A stretch of 64,000 bases of DNA from Sinonovacula constricta (lineage: Eukaryota; Mollusca; Bivalvia; Cardiida; Solecurtidae): the NCBI GenBank assembly GCA_007844125.1, contig CM017564.1, positions 20,941,004 to 21,005,003 on the forward strand, given 5' to 3'. A model generated the notes under the pieces. The model did not search any database. It was not told where the DNA came from and saw only the letters and a program-made list of their open reading frames with translations. Positions 12,840 through 22,448 of the stretch are shown one piece after another. The translations under genes were made by a program, and so were the position numbers. Positions within the stretch are counted from its first letter, which is position 1, and the number at the start of each line of letters is the position of its first letter.

Positions 12840-14060
12840 TACATATGGTTTTATTCAATTGGTTCTTAAATAAACATAACATCTCATTATGGATACCAAT
12901 GCCATCTCTAGATTTCACCACTCGATCCATTGTTATTTAAAGAGATAATGAAGAAAACAACGGTAAAAAGCTTACCTGTTTAAATTGTCCTTAAACAAAC
13001 TTTACCGTTCAATCCACGCAGTACAACGGCCAATCAGACATTACTAAACAGTTTCGTTATTGTCAAAATGTGACTTCAATCTTACATGATTATTAAGGTA
13101 CTTTTCGTTTTAGTGTCCTATCGATGAATGTCGGCCGATTTCACCTCAGTTCCTAAATAAACATAATGTGCAAACCCATAAAATTAAACAAAATAATCGA
13201 TAACTTTCTTTATGAATAATTTAGTTGAAGCTGCACTGTTGTTTATTGGATCGATGTAGTTGGTCAATCGATTGCACACCGCAACGTTTTTTAAACTATT
13301 TTTCCAACTTGAAAACACAGCAGCCGTTCGAGCAGAACATTTTAATGTACAAGTAAAGTGATCGAGGGTTGACAAGATTACCAAATAGTTTTGTTGGCAT
13401 AGATCGCATTATCATTGTGTAAGTTTATCTTTTAAAAGGTATCATGCTTTGCACCAACCAAAATATGTACTTTAAATATAGAACATAAATGTGTCGCATG
13501 TTGAACGTTTACATGCACTGGTGCCGTATTAAATTGTATAAAGTATGATAAGCGAGGTATTACACATGACATAAGGATCACCCTAAAGATGAATAATTGT
13601 CGATGTATACGTTTGCGCAGCTGATGTAAATGTAGATGTTGATGTAAATAGTTATTGACTTTTTTAAAATCGCACAAGGTTAACGATTCTAGCGTTGCCA
13701 TTTTGTAATTCCTTGTGGATGATACAAAACAAGGACAAGGTCCTTAGAGTATTACAGTATATGTTATTTTATAAAAGTGATCATACAAAGATATTTACAT
13801 GTCAGTTAAAAGTTAACTTGACAAACGTCTTTAGTCGGCTTAACAATTATACATATTTTTTCCGAATATTTTGGCGATTGTGAGGCACTTTTGCCGAAAA
13901 ATAAAAACAAATAAAAACTCTTCTTCGGTACGTTTTGTCAATTAAAAAAACGATTTTCGGGCTCTACATACTACATAAAACAGTGTTATTAGTCTTACTG
14001 ACCTTTCTTGAATGGTTGTGGTTTTATTGTGTAAATTTTAGTACTTAGCCTTAGTTATTC
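12840..14060. repeat. Internal repeat, older third member (split)
   Basis: 12,840-13,100 resembles 4,545-4,800, sharing a CTTACCTGTTTAAATTGTCC block and a nearby TTCAATCCAC block. 13,390-14,060 resembles 3,360-4,040, sharing a GATCGCATTATCATT-like block, a GATAAGCGAGGTAT-like block, a GTTTGCGCAGCT block and a TTGAATGGTTGTGGTT block. The order, end of one unit followed by start of the next, fits an old head-to-tail ladder. Divergence is clearly higher than between members 1 and 2. Confidence 0.6.
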
Positions 14061-15063
14061 TACAAAATAAAACATGTTATATGTATTTAATATTTTTAAA
14101 AGCCATATGCTGAAGGTTTATACTATTGTAAAATCTACATGACAGATAATCTGTCATGTTTGGCAAATGTAAATGGTATTGTAAGTCACAATAGGTGAGT
14201 AAATGCTCTTCAAGTAAGCAGCACGGGCAATGGATCCACGTCGTTTTGCAACAAACTTAACTGAAATATTTTCTGATGTTGATAGAACTTTTTTTTCAGA
14301 ACAGTTTTCTTTAACTTTCAACGTCACTGAATCTAGAAAAAGTCCAGTATTTGCATTTAAAAGAAGCAATGTCTATGTCAAATTTCTCTGTGGATGTGAA
14401 AAATGTCGAGAATAGCCTGTCTCCCGTCATCGCTCTTCTCATGTACCATTTGATACGGCCTTAGGACTGAATGATCGTTCACAGGATGCCGATGTTAGTG
14501 CCTTGTGAATCGCAGGATTGGTGCTAGGTGTGCTGTCAAGTAGAAACAGAATAGTTGATGGCCTTTGTCTCTGTCATTTTGACTCCACCGCACCCTCCAG
14601 CGTCAAATTTCACCCTGAAAATCTTCTAAAGATATATTCATATCCTCACTGTAAATTGTGTATATCTAATAAGAATGTCCATCATTCAGTTCCTGATTAT
14701 TAATGGCATAAGCATCTGTGCACTAAAAAGATCATGGTTGCTCATGACCCAGCTACTAATGTCCACAGCAAGATGGTCAACGAAAACCTTGAACAAATAT
14801 ACACGTCAGTCTCAGTCTGTTTACTGACTCTATTGCGCTGTCACAAACACTTACTGTTAGAGATGACTCTTTATTTTACCATTATCGAATTATTTTCAAT
14901 CTGCGACTGTATTTATACCACGTAAAAAACAGTTAAACAGATATTAAATGTGCTTTTTATCATAATGATATTTGTTATACCTTCGCTGCGTCTGTCAAAC
15001 AAAGGTAAACTAGCTAACTATACAAATTATAAGGCTATAAGGGTTCCTAAGCGCTATATTTAT
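14061..15063. other. Stretch downstream of hAT transposase, no clear gene
   Basis: Small ORFs on both strands (14,154-14,415 and 14,518-14,925) have no recognised family and differ by indels in copy 2. On the minus strand near 14,740-14,860 a short frame, clearer in copy 2 near 54,610-54,700, could be a further piece of the hAT transposase. The match is too short to be sure. Confidence 0.4.
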
Positions 15064-16500
15064 TTAATTGGCTATAACACAAAAACAATAGTATGGAGTA
15101 CTTCGGGCATAAAAGTTGACATTTTTATAGGCCTTTATTTGCCCTATCAATTCATTTCCACCAATATTCTGTATCTGAAATTGAGCAGCAATGTCCACGT
15201 CTTTCTGGTAAATTGTATCAAACACCGCATCGTCTTGTCGTTCTGCACGTAGAATGCTCACCACAACGTCGGCTTCATGCAGAGTCTTAAATAGATCCAT
15301 ACTCACCTGGGAGGAAACAGAATACGGATAAACGTAATTACGATTTATGTTATGCTCACTGGCCTGCGTTTGGGAACTAGTAAATCAGATATTGCATTAA
15401 GGTGAAGCAAGAATCTACAGAAGCCATCTTCTTTTATTGCAAACAATGTGTTTTGGCTATTAAAGACCGTACTTTTTATAAATTCATCTTTAAGTTGCCA
15501 TATCAATTATAATTATGTATACTAGTACTACGTAATTATAATATAATAAGTGATTGTATAGGACTGGTTTTAACACTCCAGGAAAGACAGAGATAATATT
15601 TGACTTTCAATACTGTACACGCAGTATATTTTTTCTATCTACATGAACATGTTTAAGTACGAAAATATAATGAACATATTGATATACTTCTTGCAGCAAT
15701 CCAGTCAGTCCAACAAGAAAATTGAGGACGTGTTTGCAGGTAGCAAAAGTAACTCTGAAATTGATTCGCAATAAAGCACACATGCAAGCACGCGCTCCCC
15801 TGCCACTAGAGTTTTCAGTTGAACGACAACTGGAAATGCCCATTCGAAGGTTGTCAATGCATCTGCGTGGATCATTTATAAAAAAAAATAAGGGGTCTTT
15901 AGCTTCGGTCGACCTTCTAATTCAGCACGTTTGAAGGGTCTTCGGACAACTCTGTGACAAAACGTCGCCAAATGCTTTCCCCAGAAGGAAAATGCAAATC
16001 CGATGTCTTGCAAGGCTTTGATCATAGTCCTAACACATTGCTGCTCGCATGTGTGAATGTTTACAGTGCACTTAGCTAGCAAGGTGTACGCGCTCACGCA
16101 CTAACGCTTGAACGCCACTGTACTTTCTGGCCCTATTATCTGCCCCGTAATAACAACTACAACGTAGCTTCAAAATGTCAAGTCCACATATTTGCAACTG
16201 GTCGAAGATTTTATTGACCAGGTGTACACCTTTAATAGAGCTGTTAGTAACAAAACCGATAAACTTTTCGAAGAGATGATACTGCTCACAATTGTGATCT
16301 TTGTTGAACAGTCAGTGGCTTTTGTCAGCCATCATGGCAAAAGATTCGGAACCTCTGCATTCAGAACTTATCTTCTGCCATATTTGATCAGCACAGAGGC
16401 TTTTCAGCTCATAGTGTATCTCAGGGGACGTGTATCTGGCGTTTCTGTTTCGTTCTGAAGGTGGTTTGCCGGTAGAGAATCGTAGCTGTAACACTGCCAA
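15064..16500 (-). pseudogene. hAT transposase, ZMYM1-like, with intron, broken
   Basis: Three consecutive pieces on the minus strand match the ZMYM1-type hAT transposase fold. At 16,500-16,312 a YTSPEI...ELKSLCADQI...FAMMADKS segment corresponds to the DUF4371 region and its ...ADE(T/S) motif. At 16,097-15,876 a QDIGFAFSFWGKHLATF segment is followed by FKRAELEGRPKLKT. At 15,843-15,690 and 15,306-15,064 lies LLQE, then DLFKTLHEADVVVSILRAE. A 381-bp intron, 15,687-15,307, has a GT donor and CCCAG acceptor, and splicing keeps the frame across LLQE|VSMDLF. A stop after MADKSH and frame changes mean it is not functional. No C-terminal dimerisation domain was found. These transposases cut and paste DNA with terminal inverted repeats, none of which I located. 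Confidence 0.75.
15287..15360. repeat. ~75-bp direct repeat with 16,677-16,750
   Basis: The end of the hAT intron and the start of its third exon (minus strand) recur 1.39 kb away at 16,677-16,750. The shared parts are AATACGGATAAACGTAA, the pyrimidine tract plus CAG, and ATGGAT(C/T)T(A/G)TT(T/A)AAGACT. This suggests a partial internal duplication or a second truncated transposase copy. It recurs in copy 2. Confidence 0.6.
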
Positions 16501-16750
16501 GAAATTACTTCGTTTCGGAATGACCTCTTAACGGTATGTTTTGTTTTGCTGCAGTATCCCCATCGCTGTTGAGTACAACGTGCATACAATATATTCTGTT
16601 TTTCCGTTTGCAATGCCCACACAATTGCCTGCCTTGGAGATGCTATTGTTGTGATATTTATCTGCGCCATCTGAGTCTTTAACAAATCCATGCTAACCTG
16701 GAAGGAAACAAAATACGGATAAACGTAAGTACGACTTATGTTATGCTATG

Positions 16751-17556
16751 TTTTTCCAGTCATTACATGGCGATTAAACCGAGCAGACCAGCTAAGGATG
16801 CAATTTCAACCTGTTAAAACACCGTAACTTCAAACCAATGAATTTAAAACAAGGGAGGGAGACATGTATATTATGCGCTTGAAAACAATGCGCACTTTCA
16901 AAGATGTACAGTCTTAGAATTAATGCACAATTGTTTAGTGTGTTGCGCTTTCTTTTTCTTGAAGTATATTTTAGAGAAAAGAATAACGACGTAACGCTGG
17001 ATACATTGTATATTTGTTTTAAGTATTCAGTTTAACCTCAATAGTTGTGATATGTCTGAGAAAGTTAGTTACATCAGATATTTCGATTGTTTCTACTATT
17101 AGTTCTAATATACACCAGATTACACAACAATAAAACGCCAGGCTCACCATGACGGGAACTTATATTTATGGGGTTCAATCCTAAGAATTGTCATCCAGGT
17201 CAACTAGCCTACCCGACACTGTGGACATATCACGATAAGGAGGGCCGTATGAAACCGCTGACAATTTGAACGACTAATTACTGGCTTAAAACTACCGCAA
17301 ATAGCCAATGTGAACTTTTCATATGCATATCGATGTGATTGAACGAGAAAGTGCTGTGTCATTATGTAAAGGAGCAAATGTAATCAGTCTACCTGGTACT
17401 CTGTTACAAAAGGCGTTACAACACTGAGAATTGAACATACATAAACGCAAAGAATATAATCATGTTCCCTATAAGGCAATGCAACACATAAAAACACATG
17501 TAATTCGACCACAAGTCTTGAGCCCCCGCTCTTACACCATCAACCCCACCGCGCCT
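16751..17556. other. Gene-free stretch (copy 1)
   Basis: I see no gene, RNA or repeat here beyond the copy-2 match at about 56,600-57,445. Copy 2 carries a small extra AT-rich piece near 56,745-56,770. Confidence 0.5.
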
Positions 17557-17562
17557 ACACAC

Positions 17563-17638
<76 letters not shown>
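17557..17638. repeat. CA/TG dinucleotide microsatellite
   Basis: About 40 CA units with one early G interruption. The ORFs over it encode only Thr-His or Cys-Val runs and are artefacts of the repeat. Confidence 0.98.
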
Positions 17639-17640
<2 letters not shown>

Positions 17641-17736
17641 TGAGGTTTTTTTTTGTATTTTTACGACTTTAAAATGTAATTTTCTTCTTAAACTTATTGG
17701 CCCCGGCGTACAGTGGTAACTACGCCACTGAAAATT

Positions 17737-17850
17737 ATATGTGATGCTCATGATGGTGATGTTGATCGCGATGATGACGAAGATGACGACAAAGACAATG
17801 ATGATATTATGATGTTGATGTTGATGCAGCTGCAGATGATGATTGATTAA
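17737..17850. repeat. GAT-rich imperfect trinucleotide tract
   Basis: A degenerate GAT/GAC-rich stretch. Copy 2 (57,626-57,743) has a slightly expanded GACAAT part and happens to keep an open frame encoding an Asp-rich run. I regard that as low complexity, not a gene. Confidence 0.8.
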
Positions 17851-17859
17851 ACCTGCCTA

Positions 17860-18590
17860 GTGGACGTGTTGTCTAATGAAGGAAACAACAGAATCATGCA
17901 GCGTTCATGCTTAAAACCCATGATAATACTAAACAACCATCAAGGGTTAAAAATGTAGCACTAATATAACTTTTCGCATAAACTTGTTGACCGTTCAATC
18001 TGGGTTGGTTGGTCTACAAATGTTTTGTTCTTCAGGCGACGTGAATTGTAATAACGCAAATAACGCAAAAGTTAAGTGTTCTTTCCTACGCAAAAAATCA
18101 ATCAATAAATAAAAACACACATTGATGAAAAAATGCTAACTGGCAATGTCAGGATATCAATAAAGTGCGTGATGCCTCGTAAAATTGTACATCGACCTGA
18201 TTCAAAAGGTACCGGTTCAATGCAAACATATCGTGGAAAATGGGTCCTAGAAAGTCCAAAGTTTTCGATGATTTAATCAAATCCGATCTGGCATAGAGAC
18301 CTTGTTTACGACCGTTTGGTTCTGTAACACCCGGTGAATCCGCATCATCGATACACTATTCCTGAGTTTGCATTTGAGACAACAGAGCATCGTCTCCCTA
18401 TTCAATAAATAAATTTGAATGTAGGCTCGACAGGGGTAGTAATTACACGAAAAACTGGCTTTGTTTTGTAGGGTCACTTACACCGATGAGAATAGACAAT
18501 GAAGAAACAGGTTTGCTGGCCCTACCTTCTCAGTAAATAAATTAGAACCGTCATGTTAAGTTTCACGTATAGTTGTTGTTTTTTTTTTAA
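17860..18590. other. Gene-free stretch next to the Maverick relic
   Basis: No gene supported. Part of it (from about 18,235) is missing from copy 2 as one end of a ~620-bp deletion. Confidence 0.5.
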
Positions 18591-18594
18591 TCCA

Positions 18595-18778
18595 AATAAT
18601 CCATTGAATTTTGTCCATTGAATTTGAATTCAACCGGGCTTTCCGATGATACCTGTGATAGTGGTCTTATTTCTTCAAAATACTCATCGATAACACTGGT
18701 ATGCGTACTAGGCAAATCGAAAAGGGCTTATTCAGGAACAAGCCCTACCTTGAACAAAGATTCATTGAATAGCGACAT
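18595..18778 (-). pseudogene. Maverick major-capsid-like N-terminal fragment
   Basis: An ATG on the minus strand at 18,778 opens a frame with MSLFNESLF, a stop, then ALFDLPSTHTSV and RPLSQVSSESPVEFKF. This spacing resembles the conserved N-terminus of the Maverick protein often annotated F54H12.2-like, with its LF-x-PPTQT and TD-x-x-PIEF motifs. From memory of the family I take it to be the double-jelly-roll capsid protein. Only about 60 residues remain of several hundred, with an internal TAA. Copy 2 has lost this fragment. Confidence 0.55.
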
Positions 18779-18965
18779 CTGTATGGCAAAAACTAGTGAA
18801 GTTCAAATATGTCTCTTTTTTAATCGATGTTTTACGGTTCCGTCTTGCTGATTTGGTCCGTTGTTTTCTTCCTCCTCGTTGTACATTTGCCCCCCTAAAC
18901 TTATTTTTACCTGCTCCTTTTTGGTTTATACGTCTAGCTCGACGTCTACTTCGTTTATGAATCAT
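18762..18965 (-). pseudogene. Arg/Lys-rich Maverick basic protein, partial
   Basis: An ATG-started frame of 67 codons with clusters RSRRRARRINQK and GRKQRTKSARRNRK. The same frame is open upstream to a TAA near 19,092 without another ATG. It sits directly upstream of the capsid fragment and overlaps its start, where Mavericks often encode a basic minor virion protein. The family call rests on composition and position, so it is tentative. In copy 2 a short deletion removes the ATG region. Confidence 0.45.
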
Positions 18966-19212
18966 GTCAGGCCTTTCTGGTGGATTTATATGCTGTCGCT
19001 CTAGTTCCGATTTGGCCTGAGCTGTGGTCTGTTCTGCAGGTAACAGAGCTTTAATCTGACAATCAGATAAATCTTCGTGTTTATTACTTTAAGGTGATCA
19101 CGCGATGGCGTCTCCCAGAGCCATATTGGTTCAATGTTTGTCCATTACTTAAGCAATTGAAGAAGTCAACCCATTTTTAAGGGTTTGGTACATATAACTT
19201 CGTGTTTTGTTT

Positions 19213-19643
19213 TTAAAGAAAATGATATCGCTGCAAATGAAGGGTAAGATGCACGGGTTTGGCATGCTTTGCCAGTTCATCGTCAGCGCTCGATCTTATA
19301 TAGATTTCAAATTCTTTTACTTCTTTTCTTTTCACGGGAATATAAAACGTGTTCGCTAACATATAATCCCATCCATTGTCTTGATTGGCTTTTAGACGAC
19401 GAAGTACTGGTCTTTCTTCACCAGATACAATGGTTTCCTTACAAAAGTCAGAATATATGTCTAGTTCTTCAGCATCATTTGGTCCTTTTTTAGTTTGGAA
19501 GTCGCTCTTAATTCAAGTAATGCTACTTTCCATTCACCACACAAATTTAAAGTCCTATTCAATCGCACTTTAAATCTATTTGCCCTATTATCGTTAAAGA
19601 AAGAGTTACTATCCGTGCTGCTGACAAAGATATATCGATCCAT
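19213..19643 (-). pseudogene. Maverick penton-like protein N-terminus, frameshifted
   Basis: An ATG at 19,643 opens MDRYIFVSSTDSNSFF, then GEWKVALLELR. This is the pattern of the Maverick minor-capsid/penton-like protein, whose N-terminus typically has (F/Y)-x-V-x-x-x-S-x-(S/D)-S and L-x-G-x-WEVGL. The frame stops at 19,461, but a second frame continues the sense from about 19,497 to a stop at 19,213, so one frameshift is present. The total is shorter than the usual protein. In copy 2 the ATG is ACG. Confidence 0.6.
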
Positions 19644-19664
19644 AGTAGATAGTAAAAGCCACGA

Positions 19665-20468
19665 TCAATTAAAGGTGTCACTTACGTCTTCGGCATTTAT
19701 CCAACTATTAAGTTTCTTTGGAAAGCCTTCCCACTTGACATAAACTTGAACTTTACCGTTCCGTCTACGACGTTGTAAAACCCGTTCTATGAACCATAGA
19801 CTCGATTGATCTTTGTGCACTATCTGAAGTTCGTTACTGCAAATAAGACCATAAATAGGCTCTTGTTCAAGATCTTCCAACTCGTAAATAGGTATGCCTT
19901 GCATAGAGTGTCGTTTGTAAGCCTTGAATACTTCAGTAGTAAACTGTTCTTCGTATGCTCTTTTAAATTGTCGTTTTGAAATGCTGATGCGAACAAGATC
20001 ACCGATTTTAAAGGTAAACTTTGGTCTAAATTCGGTACGTTTTGTTTCCTTTAAGTACAAAAAAGCCCATATATCAGCCTTGTTATTTGCATTAACCTCA
20101 TTGGGTGTTATACGCCCTGAAGATCGGTGTGGTGAATTGTTGTAACTGGAAACGACGTCACTCAGATGATCAATATACCTGTAGGAAGTTCTTTTTTTCA
20201 TCAATCTATAAATTGTCGTCTTCAAAGTCCGCTGAACTCGCTCTACATGGTTTGCCTTTGTTGGATTTTGGGTCGTAAAGAAGTAAATGTTATTGTCTTT
20301 CATACATTTCCATTCATTAACAAACTCTGATCCTCGATCTGCACGGATCATTTTAGGGTTTATTACACTGATCATAGCCTGTATGGCTTTTATAACCGAC
20401 TTTGATGTTTTATCTTTAAACGGCTGTACTTGCAATCTTCTCGATAAGATATCTTTACTACAGAGCAA
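19665..20468 (-). pseudogene. Maverick integrase core and chromodomain
   Basis: An open frame of 267 codons whose first codon is TTG, so it is a fragment of a longer gene and not a true start. It contains the second catalytic Asp in IRADRGSEF (residue 44) and the catalytic Glu in NHVERVQRTLK (residue 76). The gap is 32 residues, a little shorter than the usual ~35. A YNNSPHRSSGRITPNEV block follows, then a chromodomain at residues 225-262 (WFIERVLQRRRRNGK, then VKWEGFP and NSW). The first catalytic Asp lies upstream in another frame. A 35-bp deletion near 20,545 relative to copy 2 removes part of the N-terminal domain. These integrases insert the element, usually making short target duplications. 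Confidence 0.85.
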
Positions 20469-20732
20469 AAACGCTTGCCATCATCAGATGCGATATTTTC
20501 CATTGATAGTAAGTCGATATCCCACTGATCATTTATATGTGAAACCCTTACATATAGCATATGGGTCTTGATAACTTAACCATCGTCTAATGTAGTTCAA
20601 TGAGTACTCACCGGGATATCGCTTTCGCAATGCTTGACAAACTTTGTGCGGACCCAAAAATGCAGCTGCATTTGATGCTTTAAAATATTTTTTTTACGTT
20701 TTAGTTTCTCGTCCTTTTCCATCTTAAGCAAT

Positions 20733-21130
20733 TTATAGTCTGTAGTTAATCCACTTTCTCAATGTAGAAGCACGGCGCATCTTTTGAAGTCCAAAAATCA
20801 TATCTGACATTTTCTGCTTCTTCAACACAAAAGGTCTTTTTAAAAGCTTTCTACTAGTTTTATCCACATCAGAGATAGTGATATCCGAACGGATAGTTCT
20901 ACTGTTTGTTAAGACCGTAGCCAAATCACTATGTTCACCACTATTTCACCAATATGCTGACTGTTTTTTTCCTGCGAAAGAGAAGACAAATCTTGATTTT
21001 CGTCGTTTTGTCGGGATTCGCATTTGTTTTTACGCACTTCTTCAACGATTGTTTTAGACTCGATGTTAGTTTCTTTTTTCAAAAGATTATCATATTGTAG
21101 CTTTGGTATTAACACTAGATCTTCTGCCAT
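20733..21130 (-). pseudogene. Maverick VLIPK-type protein, frameshifted
   Basis: An ATG at 21,130 opens MAEDLVLIPKLQYDNLLKK. This matches the small Maverick protein whose N-terminus is typically (M)-x-x-x-(M/V)-x-LIPK-x-x-Y-x-x-LL and which lies between the PX-like protein and the integrase. Its function is unknown to me. The first frame ends at 20,909. A second open stretch at 20,924-20,733 (TLRKWINYRL end) appears to continue it after a frameshift. Copy 2 (60,413-60,017) is similar and also split. Confidence 0.65.
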
Positions 21131-21301
21131 TTAGAGCTCTTTTTCTATTACTCTCAACAAAACTGGAAATATATCCAGATGCTTAATTAGCAAACGTCTT
21201 CTGTCGTCCAGTGTAAGCTCCTTGGCAATAAATCTGCGAATAAGAATTCTGAGTCTGCGCATTTCATTTTTGATCTTTTCTGGCAATGTGCGACTACCCA
21301 T
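21131..21301 (-). CDS. Maverick small PX-like protein
   Basis: An ATG at 21,301 begins MGSRTLPEKIKNEMRRLRIL. The frame continues with a basic helix-rich region and DRRRLLIKHLDIFPVLL. It resembles the small Maverick/adintovirus protein with a Lys/Arg-rich stretch followed by a (G)-F-(L/F)-P-x-LL hydrophobic end, encoded just before the VLIPK protein. Its stop falls immediately before the ATG of that next protein. Copy 1 is open; copy 2 has a stop inside it. Role inferred only: a membrane-active minor virion component has been proposed for such proteins. Confidence 0.55.
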   Translation of the reverse strand: MGSRTLPEKIKNEMRRLRILIRRFIAKELTLDDRRRLLIKHLDIFPVLLRVIEKEL

Positions 21302-21439
21302 TTGCACATTATACACAATCTGAACAATGGATCGGAGCTGGGTGCTACGACAGTTTTCACTAAGACCAATCTTTGTTTGTTATCTGTCCTCAATAGTAGA
21401 CTTAAGAAATGTCCATCTCGCTTTTTAATTTCTTTCATT

Positions 21440-22107
21440 TTCTTTTTTTGCGGTAGAAATACACTTATTACTTCACCGGGTAGAACGTGTGTACGCAGAT
21501 TGTACAACAGTTTCGTGTGAGGAGATAAGTCAACAAGCAATTAGCCGTACTTTTCAAACGTTGCCTTATTGTAGGCCTCCATACAAAGGCGTTTTGACCT
21601 GGTAAATTCTGTCGTCCAAAGATTTTGACCTGCAAGGCATCACGTGAAATTCGAAAAATGACAAAAAATATGCGTATTCAAACTGATGGTTCGTAGTCCT
21701 TGATTTATGATATTTTGGGTCACAAACCAGGATTTAAAATTAAAATGATGCGATAGTTGGCAATATATGTCCACCAAATCTTCATTGTTGGCTCCTTTCT
21801 GAAGCAAGTCATCAATTATTAATATTTTGTGACCAGGTTCCTGTATGTTCCATGATTGTAATAAATCTTTCGTAGGTAAAACTTCAATAAATTCAATGTT
21901 ATTTATTTCCGATTTCATCTGATCAAACGTAGGTTGATAAACACCAAAACAATAATATATTCGAACGGGTGGTGGCTCAAATAGTCGTTCAGCATATTTT
22001 AAAGCTTTTAAGATAAATGTTGTTTTACCGCAAGATGTTGGACCACAAATCATTGCGGTGTGGAGAACAGGTAGTTTTAGTACACATTCAATAATCCCTA
22101 GCACCAT
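21440..22107 (-). pseudogene. Maverick A32-like packaging ATPase, frameshifted
   Basis: The first ATG that gives a sensible protein is at 22,107 (MVLGII). The open frame extends a little upstream through a poly-A tract that encodes only Phe/Leu. Walker A is GPTSCGKT and Walker B is ILIIDD, about 73 residues apart, with a following WFVTQNI sensor-like motif. These fit the FtsK/HerA (A32-like) genome-packaging ATPases of Mavericks. The frame stops at 21,640 after a 1-bp change in a homopolymer. The C-terminal piece, with VDLSPHTKLLYNLRTHVLPGE, continues in another frame near 21,540-21,450. Copy 2 breaks at a different base. Confidence 0.85.
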
Positions 22108-22265
22108 AATTAACACCAAAAAAAAAAAAAAAAAAAGAAAAAGAAAAAGAAAAGAAGCACACATATACAAGAGATCGCTTTAATGTCACATTCAACGAAA
22201 TCACATATACAATCCTTTCTATATTTAACACGTTAATGTTCCACAAACGTTCAGAATGTATCCGG

Positions 22266-22448
22266 TGGAAATTCTAAAACATTATTTTCAATAACTTGAT
22301 TTTAATTTACGTTTGATGAGTGTACGATTTCTAACATTCGCAAACCAAAATGCTTGCCTTTGGTTTAAGCTCGTACAAGTGTTCATATTTAGGATCTAAT
22401 ATTACACTATATGCGGGAATTTAGATTTAACTTTAGTAATGAACTGAA
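22266..22448 (-). pseudogene. LINE linker between RT and RNase H (copy 1)
   Basis: These 183 bases match 62,710-62,882 in copy 2, where they join the LINE reverse transcriptase to its RNase H domain. On the minus strand the reading continues the LINE consensus sense only with frame changes. In copy 1 the RNase H side is missing and the RT side is separated by the 1,235-bp repeat insertion. Confidence 0.65.

Larger units (their letters stand above)
18590..22165 (-). mobile_element. Degenerate Maverick/Polinton DNA transposon
   Basis: A minus-strand block holds, in transcription order, a packaging ATPase, a small PX-like protein, a VLIPK-type protein, an integrase with chromodomain, a penton-like N-terminus, an Arg-rich basic protein and a capsid N-terminus. 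This set and the small spacing are typical of Maverick/Polinton (adintovirus-like) elements. I see no family-B DNA polymerase, no protease, no full capsid gene and no terminal inverted repeats. Nearly every gene carries a frameshift or stop, so it is an old incomplete copy. A jockey-like LINE lies just beyond the ATPase end. Confidence 0.8.

Noticed and set aside
17416..17751. 111-codon Cys-Val-rich ORF
   Set aside because: It is produced by the CA microsatellite read on the minus strand.
18618..18851. Plus-strand 77-codon ORF over the Maverick capsid region
   Set aside because: It is antisense to the recognisable capsid N-terminus on the minus strand.
22118..22160. Poly-A plus AAAAAG run, considered as a LINE or retrocopy tail
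   Set aside because: It sits at the 5' side of the Maverick ATPase frame in both copies and no retroelement ends there. The LINE 3' end in copy 2 lies about 100 bp away with unrelated sequence between.
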